DNA from: Clytia hemisphaerica | Taxonomy: Eukaryota > Cnidaria > Hydrozoa > Leptothecata > Clytiidae | DNA length: 64,000 nt | Assembly (NCBI GenBank): GCA_902728285.1 | Contig: CACVBU010000492.1 | Location: 1,120,787-1,184,786 of the forward strand | Direction of reading: 5' to 3' | In this document: one piece after another, positions 43,506 through 54,400 of the stretch | Layout of the letters: each line of letters opens with the position of its first letter | Position numbering within the stretch: position 1 is the first letter of the stretch | The notes under the pieces: generated by a model | The model's input: only the letters and a program-made list of their open reading frames with translations | Databases searched by the model: none | Told to the model about the DNA's origin: nothing | Program-made: the position numbers and the translations under genes

Positions 43506-44283
43506 GAAAAAAAATCCAACTTCGTGGATTTCATTGGTTGGTTTGGTTCCGGAAAAATAAATGTCTCGAAACATTCTATTGTTTGCTTGTGTGTTTTAAA
43601 CTGCGGGTCGGTTTTAGATATTGTCTGCGGGAGACTGAGTGTTGGAAAGTCTTTTTCTCGAGTTCAAGGTAGGACAAAACAGTCGAATATCAACTCTTTC
43701 AATACCGCCAGAAAGAAAAAGTTTCCGGATTCTAACAATTGACATATGAGAAAGTTTGTTGCAGGGCGATTTCTCACTGTTGAAAAGACTTGCTTCATTT
43801 TTGCTTTAACCGAAAGTAAACTTCATTAACTTTGAAGAGACCCCTAATCAGACCCAAATCAGGCGATCACGCTAAATTTCAAGTTCAATCACTCATCACG
43901 AAAAATGACCAAATTGAAGTTTATCACGCAATTATCGGCAATACATACAGAGCAAAATTTCGTTTAATCACGCATCACGCTCCAAAATTTTGTCAAATCG
44001 TGATCACATTCTAACTTCCAATCACACAATCAAGCCAAAAAAATTCGGAATCGCGATGGCAGACAATATCGAGGGGGGGTTTGTAGGGGTTCGAAATACC
44101 GTTACTGTCTGATTTTAAAATACCGTTTTCCTGTCTCTTTTTTCGTCAAATCCCCCCCCCCCCAATATCTAAAACCGACCTGCAGTTTAAAACACACAAG
44201 CAAACAATAGAATGTTTCGAAAACCGGAACCAAACCAACCAATGAAATCCACGAAGCTGGATTTTTTTTTCGGGGTTTTTTTT

Positions 44284-44541
44284 TGGACCCCCACGGGATT
44301 TCTTTTTTGGACCCACGGGATTTTTTTTTGGACCCACGGGTTTTTTTTTTGGACCCACTGGCTTTTTTTTCGGACCCACGGGTTTTTTTTTGGACCCACG
44401 GGTTTTTTTTCGGACCCACGGGTTTTTTTTTGGACCCACGGGTTTTTTTTTCGGACCCACGGGTTTTTTTTTTGGACCCACGGGGGCACGAACCCACGAG
44501 GGCACGGGACCCACGGGACCCACGAGGGCACGGGACCCACG
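44284..44541 (-). repeat. Minisatellite, right arm, inverted copy
   Basis: The same unit on the other strand (TTTTTTTGGACCCACGGG), about ten copies, ending in GGGCACGGGACCCACG units that mirror the left arm. Confidence 0.95.
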
Positions 44542-45776
44542 TAAATAATCACACTCCATTTAATCGTTTTAAAACATGCCAATCTATATCCAGTCACATG
44601 ATTAACATCCTATTGAGTATGAAAAAACATTTTGCTGTAAATTGGTTCAGAGGCGTTATATTTAATGATTTTGACAATATTTTTGTCATTCAATATCATT
44701 TTGTCAAAATTTGTGGGTGACAATATTATTTAAAAATTTTCATGATAATACTATTCGTATATATATAATTGTTTCAGACATACTATACTAGTAGTATTAG
44801 TACTATTATATGTGTTATGTAGTACGTGTTATGAATTATACGTTATGATATCGTTATATTTTTTCCGGTCTGTAAATTGTATGCCCCGTGACCCGTGACC
44901 CGTAACCCGTGACCCGTGTTTCGAACTAGCCGCAAATAAAGCATAATACTTATACAGTACCAAAAGTTCATAGGCTATAGGCCAAAGACTGAGGCCGAGA
45001 TAATTGAAAATTCCCCAAACTATGAGTGATTATAAACGTTTCATGTTTAGAAGAGGCTTTTTCTTGAAATCCAATAAAAGTTCCAAAATAAATCCAATCT
45101 CCTTTTCCAATTTTTTTGCTGGTAAAAAGAAGGGGAACTCTCACTGTTTTCTTACCAAACATCTACGAATGCCGTCTAAAAACGAGAGTAATTTTTGTCC
45201 CTACAAGCTGCGCACGGCAGCGCAGCGAACGGCTCCAGAATTTGGCTAATAGCAATCATACTGGAAACGTTTGGAATGATCATCACGAAGATGCCAGAAA
45301 GGAAGCGTGGAAGAGAAAGAACATCAAATTTTTGATTTCATTACGTTCAATTTATACTGATTGTCATACCCAGAAAATTATATAGAAAATAGCATTCAAA
45401 GAAAATTCAAATGTGTCTATGGTCTTTCTCATAATAGTGCAATGAATAGGAATTATTTTGGCAAAGGACGTCTTAGAGACGTGTTAAAACTAATCTATAA
45501 TAACTTTTAAAGACGTTTTTAAGTCGTCTCAGAAACGTACCATACAGAAATTAATAAAATTAAGACGTCTCGGAAACGTCCTACTAGAGACGTCCATAAT
45601 TCGTTCCAAAAAGACGTATTTCAAGTGGCTAGAAGAAAACGTAGAAACAACGTTTTTTAAACGTCTTGCAAAAACGTTTGAAAAACATTTTTTTGACATT
45701 GTGAAAAAACGTTGTAAAGTGCGACAAATACAACCTGAAAAAAACGTTTTCAAACGTTTTTTTTTTTTAACGTTTT

Positions 45777-48430
45777 TTAAACGTCTTTTGCCGGCTGCTC
45801 GATCGCTTTGATGTAATCTTTGTAGCAATGGGCAAGCCGATATTTTGTGTCTAATGTTTTATCGTGGTTATCGCCCAATGTATGGATTCTCCTATTCATA
45901 ACATCTGTAAATAACTCGATCGCTTTGATGTAATCGTTCTGCTTCCTGTAGCACTCGGCAAGCATATATTTTGTGTGTAATGTTTTATCGTGGTTATCGC
46001 CCAACGTATGGATTCTCCTGTTCATAACATCTGTATATAACTCGATCGCTTTGATGTAATCTTTCTGCATCCTGTAGCACTCGGCAAGCAAACATTTTGT
46101 TTTTAATGTTTCCTCGTGGTTTTTACCCAATGTATGGATTTCTCTATTCATAACATCTGTATATAACGCAATGGCTTTTAAATAGTTTTTGATTTTTGAA
46201 TATTTATTAGCTAAGTTGCATTTTATTTTTAGTGTAGTTTCATCGTTTTCACCAAAAACTTGATTGTTACTCTGTATTACTTTTTCACCCAATGAAATCG
46301 CTTTTTCGTGATCACCCATGTTTGAATAATCATTCATCAGGTTACTCAATGTAATTAGTGTTGATTCATCATATTCACCATAAAGTTCAGATTGTTTCTT
46401 GAAAACTTCTTCATGCATTTCCAAGCTTTTCTTGTGGTTGCCAATCAGTTGGTAAAATGTTGCTAGGTTGTTTTTCACCACTAGAAAGTGGTGCATATTT
46501 ATGGTGTCCACTTTAATCGATGATAATGTTTCTTCTAGTGTATTGATAGCGTCTCTGAACCTTTGCAAATCTTTTAAAATTAATGCTTGGAGATGTTTAA
46601 TGTGGAAACAGGGAAAATCGTTTGAAAATTCACATTTTGTAATAATTCTGTCAATGATTGTCAAAGCAGCTTCAGACTTTTGTTTTACTCTCGCGATGTC
46701 TCTTATTTCACCACCGTAATCGATCATCTCTTCATAAAACCTTTCGTCATCAACTTCAGTCGTTAAGATTTCAAAGAAATGATTAAAATATTCTTTTGCA
46801 AAGTCAACATGATGAATAGAACGAGCTTTTTGTTCTTCGTCAATTTCTTTAAAGAAAGCTTTTAAACACTTGATAAGATAACCGATTTCATTAGTTTTAC
46901 TCAACGTAAGGACAGTTGCTTGAATCAACGAATGGATGGTCACGATTATTCCATTGTCAGTGTTTCGTTTATTTATAATCGATGCACTTTCTAACTGGTG
47001 AAGGGCAGAATCAAGATCAATTTTGGATGATTCTCCAGCATCAAGTATACGGACAACATTTATTGAAATTTCTTCACTTCTCAAATAGCACATTCGGTTC
47101 AGAATCTCAATAGCCAGTTTAGAGTCTTCATCCTGCTCTGAGAGACGTTTAAGATTGATCTCAATAGCAGCAATGGTTGAAACGCCATGATGGGTTTTCG
47201 ATATTGGTTTCTGGAGGACGTTGGCTGTTTCCGATTTCAACAATCCGATAAATTCTTCAGAGGTCATTGTTGTATTGTTCAAAGCTGATATGACCTGCTG
47301 AAGACCGAGGGGATGTCCCTGAATCAAGTCCACGATGTCCTTGATTTGTTGGTTGGTTAGATTAGCTCTACACTGTTCAGTTAATAGTGTTTTTGATTCT
47401 ACTACAGTTAAACTTTCCACTGCGATTTTCTCAAAATCTGGAGTAGGAAAGTCTTTCTTTTGTGACGTAATCAAAGCTGTGTATTTGTTGTATGGCGGAA
47501 GAAAATTTTTGATGACGTTAAATTCCCATGCATCATCAAAAACAAATAAAGGTTCGATGTCGTCAAGGTAACCATAAACGCTGGCGATGATGGATGGCAT
47601 ACTCTTTATCTTTTGATGCTGGTCTCGGATTTCTAAATTGAAGTGTTCAGCAAGTTTGATAAACGCTTTATTAAGTGAATCCTGGCTTTCACTTTTTAAC
47701 CATATCACATTCTCGTTAAAGTGTTTTCCGTAAACCTCTACGTATCGTCTAACGATTTCCGATTTTCCTGTTCCAGCAGCTGCGTGCAAGACGACATGGT
47801 AAGCCTTGGTGTTGTTTTGTTTGATTAGTTGGTCAATCTGTTTCAAGATGTCCTCTCTACCGGTAAAGCTAGCGACGGCCTTGGTGAAGCCATATCTTAA
47901 TGGTGAAAGAAGATCATTAATCTCCTGTTGTGGTACCCCTAAAGCGATCAGTGACGGTACGATAAATTGATAAGCTTCTTGGTAGAACTTATTCTCCATA
48001 TACATGGTTGAATGTTGACCGATGTTTCTGCCAATACTCATTCTTTTGCAATGTGCTCCACGTTTAATGTCGGTGTTGTTTGGCCGTTTCTGCCATCCGG
48101 TTAAAGGTTGATCCACATTGGGACAGAAATTAATGATTAGGAAGTCCAATAAAGTACTATCGAAAGTATCAGAATAAGTTTCGTCGGTGTTTTGTGGAAG
48201 TAATTTGAAGTACCATTGTGCTGATATTTTATTCTGAGAACGCATTTGTTTCAATTGTGCTTTACGTTTTTTGAATTCTTGATATAGGAGTTTGGGGTCT
48301 CGTGGGAAAACTTCGTGAAAGAGGTCTCTCTTGACAACCTCACATTTATCAATGAGCACTCTCATTTTTCGAGCGTTCTTTCGGTTCTCTCCTGTCCTTA
48401 TCGACTTGAGCGGTGCCGTTGTTGGCGCAG
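45777..48430 (-). CDS. HEPN-NB-ARC-TPR protein, main exon
   Basis: After the acceptor TTTTCTATTATAG (48431-48443) the frame is open from 48430; the first internal ATG is at 48363-48365 (862 aa from there; numbering follows that Met). HEPN (~1-145): SAQWYFKLLPQNTDETYSDT, FDSTLLDFLIINFC, GWQKRP and the catalytic-type R113-N-I-G-Q-H118. NB-ARC (~155-370): FTGREDILKQI, Walker A AAAGTGKSE (K201, first Gly replaced by Ala), Walker B LFVFDDAW (D277, D278), TSQ in place of TTR at sensor 1, and GHPLGLQQ. A HSLIQ motif at 478-482 ends the winged-helix region. TPRs span ~585-856; the last three units are near-identical in DNA. The final codons Q-P-A-K-D-V-stop are supplied by the inserted element. The last unit also lacks 9 nt. 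Confidence 0.88.
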
Positions 48431-51400
48431 CTATAATAGAAAAATCAATAGATTAATATTAGCAGCTAGCAGCCCTGTTAGCTAAACTAGGCATCACGGC
48501 TTTCTTTCTATGCTGTAAAATGTTTATTCAGTTTTAATTAAAACTGAATAAACAATTGAAAGAGTTAGTTTTTTTGATCATGTGATTAGAAAATAGACCA
48601 ATCCCAAGAGGAGATTTTGGTAACGTGATCAAAAAGTATGCAAACCGCAACTTGTCTTTTGTTTGTAACAAAAGAAAATTGAACAAAAAACTAAAACAAT
48701 GCATAATGACTATGGTCAATGAAAGTATAAGTTAAATGGGCGGTATAAATGGGCGGGTTTAACGTATAGATTAAGCTGTAGTCTTTCTGTTACGCCATGA
48801 AGGCTTCCCAAGCCTTAATGAAACTTGATTTTCAGTTAAATGGAGTGTTTTGATTACCGCCCTCCTCCTCCCTACATATATCAGTTCTTTAACGGTTGCA
48901 GGTGAACTCTGAAGTTTTTGTGTATCTAGTATACCTCGTGTACCTAGGTCGGTGATAATTTTTCCCCGAAAACTACTGCCAAAACATATGTATCAAAAGA
49001 TGTAGCTACAATCATGGATAAAACATTGGAGACAAAGGAGAATTTCCCTGCGAAAATTTAAACACCACAAATGATTTTAAAGCGCATTAAAGTACGTTTG
49101 GAAAGTAGAGTTTTAAGTCTGAGTTTTAACATGAGACTTAAGCCTCAGGATCTTAGGATTTAAACGCTCAAATTTGCTCCAGAAAGGCTTGGAATATAAC
49201 CTAGAAGCCACCGAACCCCTCCAGAATCGAAATATTTGAGGAAAGAAAGTGAGAGTGCTAATATAGCAATTCTCGCCCGAAATTTAATTTCTGAAAAACG
49301 TCAAAATACACTAAAATCTCAAAATGTTTCGACCATGATTTATCAACACACTCCCTAGATTCAAAAATACCTTAAGGGAACTTATTTTGGTGGGAACTAA
49401 TTTTGGCGAATTTGACGAATTTAGGCAAAATTCGCCAAAATTAGTTCCCGCCAAAATTAAATATTTTGCTCACTCGCCAAAATAAGTTCCTGCCAAAATT
49501 AAATTTTTTGTTCCCTTGCCTAAATAACCCCTGAAATTCATCAAAATTGCTCAAAATAAGGCAAAATAGAACAGATTTACGCTGTCATTCGCCAAAATTA
49601 GTTCCCGCCAAAATTAAAAAAATTCACTATTCGCCAAAATAAGTTCCCGCCAAAATTAAAATATTTTAAGATTTTCGCCGCTCGCCAAAATTAGTTCCCG
49701 CGAAAATAAGTTCCCTTAAGGTAAGTTAAATCAGTTTTTATTAGCCAGTACCTCAGCAGAAAGCTGTATATTTTTAAAAAGTAAGCCTTTCAAGTCAACT
49801 TTTGACGCAAATTTGTAAGTTTTTGCTGAAGTGTGGATACGAAATAAGTTGAGGCAAATTAGAAATTAGAAATTCTTTACAATCATTGATTAAGTATCAG
49901 AACGGAAATTTTTGCTATTTTCTATGAAAAGTTTTCCGAAGATGATTGGATTTCATTGAACTGAAAATCAAGTCAAGTCAATCCTATCAATAGAAAATAT
50001 TTGAAAATGGGCAAAATGGACGCACTATGGAGGGCAGTCTTAAAATCATCCACTTAAAGGGATAACCACCAAATATTTTTAAGAAAAAGCATTCTGAATA
50101 GAATATATGACGATTTAAAATCTAAACCTAACTATCTTGACTTTGAAAAGTAAAATTTGTAAAATTTCTGCTAAGAACTACGAAAAGAATCTTTGGTTGA
50201 ATTTCTTTTTTTTCTTCCCTTAATTCCATTCATTTTCGCGCGCCTTTTATTTTCGCGCCTCTAATTTTCGCGATTTTAATGTTAGCACAGCTCGTAAAAT
50301 AGATTCTTTGCACATCCTTTAATTTTCGCGCATCTTGCAATTTCTGGGATATTTTCTGAGTGTTTTTGACGATTTAAATGCTAGATTTTGCATATTTAAT
50401 TATGAACCGAATCGAGATCCCATTCTATTAAAGGCTCTGACCATGAAAATTGATGTCATTATTTGGACATGAAAGTTATGTTTTAGGTTCTTTAACACTT
50501 TTAACAAAGAATTGCCTTTATAAATTGATTTTTAATCAAATCCTTTAAGAGTAATTATTAAGAATTTAATTGCAGAAATGACGCTATGGACTTGAAAAAG
50601 ACGTTGATAATAAAATTTTGCATTACCTTTTTTTATAAGTTCTAATGGGTAATTAGCCTTTTTGTTTCAAAGTTTTTTCAAACTGTCCTCAAAGAATTGA
50701 ACGATTTTAAATTTTTCGGAAAAGTTTTCTAAATTAATGCATCAAAAGTTATCAAGAAATTGGTCAAAAAGTACTATTTTCAAGATTTTGAGTATTTGAG
50801 GCAAATAAGGATTTTAGAAATTTTCCGAAAATCTATTTTTAGTTCGATAAAAAATACACATTTACCGCAAAAAAATTTTCAAAATGTTTTTTCTTAGTTT
50901 TTCAAAGTTGAAATAATATTTTTCACAAAAGTCTTCATTTTCTTCTTCATCAAACTTTTTCATTGTTATTTTTAAATTTTCAGACTAGGATAATTGGGCT
51001 AACAGAAATATCCCTCGAGGAATTCCTAAGAGATTTCTATTGAAACAATCCCAATGCATCGCTCTTTTAGAAAAATAAAAAATTCCGATAAGATCTATCA
51101 AGAATACGTGCGTGGTCGAGGGACCCACGTGGAAAATTTCCCAAAGGGGTATTCAGAATAACTCGATTTGGCAATGACTTGGGAAATCACTCAAAAGAGC
51201 CAAAAAACCAAAAACAGATGCAAGCTAACATGCATGGAAATAATGTTTAATAAGTAGACTTGCTAACTAGGGCGTGGCTTTTGCGTGGTCATGGAAAATT
51301 CCCTAATTCTTTGTTAAGGTTTTAACCATTTTCAACAGAGAAGTTTTAAACTGCTCTGCAGTCTTGGGAAATGACTCGAAAGAAACCAAATAAAAAAATA

Positions 51401-54400
51401 TGATAAGTGTAAAATTCTTGCTTATTAGTTTAGACTGGCACGTCAGTCGGGCTGGAACGGCAGCCTCTCACCATTCTTTGCTCGTTCTCCTACGCAGCTC
51501 CTATTCTAGCAAACACCCGCTGACTTTATGTTCCCGCCCTCTGGCATGATTAATTAACAGACTAGTTTGCTAGTCTAGCCTCTATTAGTTAAGAAAGTTT
51601 AAAAGACCTTACGTGATTGAGGGAAATTCCTCAAATGGATATTCAAAATATATTTGACAACTTTGGAGTGCTCTCAAAACTAAGGAAATGTTTTTAATGA
51701 CCCCAAACCAAAAACGAATGCAAGCCTTACATTATAGTGAATACAATAATGGACTATTGAAATGATCAAAAAAGGAATTGCTTTAGTGTGAGAAATTTTC
51801 TTAAATCGAGATTTGCACCTAATATTCAAATGCAACTTTGAATTATTTTGCAGACTTTGTGAAAGGCTAGAATACACCCCTGTGTCACAGACCTGCTGGG
51901 ATCCCAGCCCCATTGGAAAATTTGACAAAAATTTCGTCCCCGTTAGGAAAATACCTTGAAACTTTAGCCCCCCTGGGAAATTGACTTTGATTTCATTCCC
52001 ATTCGAAATTCATGTTTAGAAATTGCACTCCAAACCCATCCCCAGAGGATCTTTTAACCTTGAAACAATAAATTTTCTATCCCCATTGGGCTCTCAATAA
52101 GTTCCACCAAGGCTGTGAGACAGGGGTGTTAGAATGAATTCGAACTGAAAACGGAAATTGTTTATTCGTCAACTTTGGACTTCTATAAAAATCTAAGCAT
52201 GTGCTGTATTACAAATGACTCAAATGATATTGAAAATTATATACACGTTTTTTTATAATAAGAAACACGTTTAAAAGGAACTTGAAGCTCAAAATGGTCC
52301 GAAAAACTAGGAATTGTTAAGGAACAGCCCAGCCTGAGAATAACAAAACAAGTCAAGTCACAGAGAGTTAAACTTGAATTTGCACACATTTACAAAGCCT
52401 AAACACAAAGATTTAACGATTTACTTTCGATTTATGATTTATTTTTTATTTATTTTTGATTTATGATTTATTTTTGATTTATTTTTGATTTATTTTTGAT
52501 TTATTTTTGATTTATTTTTGAATTATTTTTGATTTATCTCTAATTTATGAATAGGAGTAATTTTATGGAAATTTATTTTCAAATTATAACGAACTGATAA
52601 TCAAAATTGTTGTCAAAAAATTAAAAAAAGTTGAAAAGTCAATTTTTTTTCAAAATATTTTTTATTTATTTTTGATTTATTTCTTGTTTATTTCTGCTTT
52701 ATTTTTTATTTATTTCTGATTTATTTCTGATTTATTTCTGACTTATTTTTGATTTATGATTTATTTCTGATTTATTTCTGATTTATGATTTATTTTTGAT
52801 TTATTTTTGATTCATAAAATTATGTACGAGATTTATTTTAGTGATTTGCCCCTCTCGGTTTGAAACGTCATAACGACTTATAATTATCAATTAAGTGGAA
52901 GAATCAGACTCTCACAGGAAAGTTTTAAGTCTCTTTTGGGAATTGGATGAGTGATTTTCGATAAGAAATGCAATAAAAATGCTTCGAAAAATCATTTAAT
53001 GAGAGAAGGAGAGTGAACAATAATATCATTACTGCGGACATAGCTAGTACACAAGAAATCGGCAAAAATCTGTTACTTGTATACACAGTGTATAATAAAT
53101 CCTTGCTCAAAGGTTGATCACCTATCAATCTGTTTCTAAAATGAACCTTATCAAGAATTATTGATTTGACTCTTACAAAATATATGTTTATATAAGAAAA
53201 ATAAATATGCTCACATATGCTCACATTTCGTGCTATCCCTTGTTTACTTTGTAAGAACTAATTACCGAAAGGTACATCAACGTCTATCAAGAGTTATTGA
53301 TCTGATTTTTATAAAGTATAGATGCTTATAAGAAAAATAAATATGCTCACATTTCCTGCTATCCCTTGTTCTTGCAAAAACTAATAACCGAAAGATATAT
53401 TACCCTCTATCAAGAGTTATTGATTTGATTCTTATAAAGTATATGCTTATAAGAAAAAATAATATGCTCATATTGTGCGCCATCCCTTGTTTACTTTGTA
53501 AGAACTAATTACCGAAAGGTATGTCACCGTCTATCAAGAATTAGTGATTTGATTCTTATAAAGTATATGCTTATAAGAAAAATAAATATGCTCATATTGT
53601 GCGCCATCCCTTGTTTACTTTGTTAGAACTAATTACCGAAAGGTATGTCACCGTCTATCAAGAGTTATTGATTTGACTCTTATAAAGTATATGCTTATAA
53701 GAAAAATGAATATGCTCATATTGTGCGCCATCCCTTGTTTACTTTGTAAGAACTAATTACCGAAAGGTATGTCACCGTCTATCAAGAATTATTGATTTGA
53801 TTCTTATAAAGTATATATGCTTATAAGAAAAAATAAATATGCTCATATTGTGCGCCATCCCTTGTTTACTTTGTTAGAACTAATTACCGAAAGGTATGTC
53901 ACCGTCTATCAAGAGTTATTGATTTGACTCTTATAAAGTATATGCTTATAAGAAAAATGAATATGCTCATATTGTGCGCCATCCCTTGTTTACTTTGTTA
54001 GAACTAATTACCGAAAGGTATGTCAACGTCTATCAAAAGTTATTGATTTAACTCTTATAAAGTATATGCTTATAAGAAAAATAAATATGCTCATATTGTG
54101 CGCCATCCCTTGTTTACTTTGTGAGATCTAATTACCGAAAGGTACATCACCGTCTATCAAAAGTTAAGAAAGAATAAATATGGCTATATTGCGCGCTATC
54201 CCTTGTTTACTTTTTAGGAACTAATTACCCAAAGGTATATCACCATCTATCGAGAGTTATTGATTCTTTAAAAGTATTGCTTATAAGAAAATAAGAAAAT
54301 AATCCAAACTGTCAAGCTAAAGACTTTAAGATATATGACGTAATTAAAAAAAAACCCACGAAAATCGTCTGTGGCTATACGTGCGTGTAATTTGTAAATT

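Larger units (their letters stand above)
42661..44933. mobile_element. 2.3-kb foldback with minisatellite arms
   Basis: The left arm 42661-43623 and right arm 44163-44933 are inverted. Outer ends: GTGGCTAGTTCGAAACACGG at the left and its inverse at the right (44908-44933), then GGGTCACGGG repeats. Inner ends: AACATTCTATTGTTTGCTTG and GTTTTAAACTGC at the left, with the inverse at 44170-44217. Arms carry CCCGTGGGTCC arrays. The ~540-bp spacer (43624-44162) has no coding capacity. A fragment of the outer end recurs at 63588-63640. Confidence 0.85.
41252..45797. mobile_element. 4.5-kb non-autonomous element with AACGTT-rich ends, inserted in the TPR array
   Basis: Both ends share CAGCCGGCA: left CCCAGCCGGCACACAACGTT, right (inverted) CAGCCGGCAAAAGACGTTTA. 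Inside each end lies ~250-320 bp dense in AACGTT/ACGTT motifs (41260-41520; 45440-45790). The 10-bp duplication CTCGATCGCT flanks it. No transposase ORF is present. The core holds a second foldback (42661-44933). Long AACGTT-rich ends with a ~9-10-bp duplication resemble Mutator-like/foldback elements, but the superfamily is not established. A 98-bp relative with similar termini is at 56392-56489. Confidence 0.75.

Noticed and set aside
43243-44720. Many overlapping ORFs of 80-160 codons on both strands with PWVQKKN- or DPRVFF-type repeats
   Set aside because: They are translations of the 20-bp minisatellite, open in all frames; no start context or domain.
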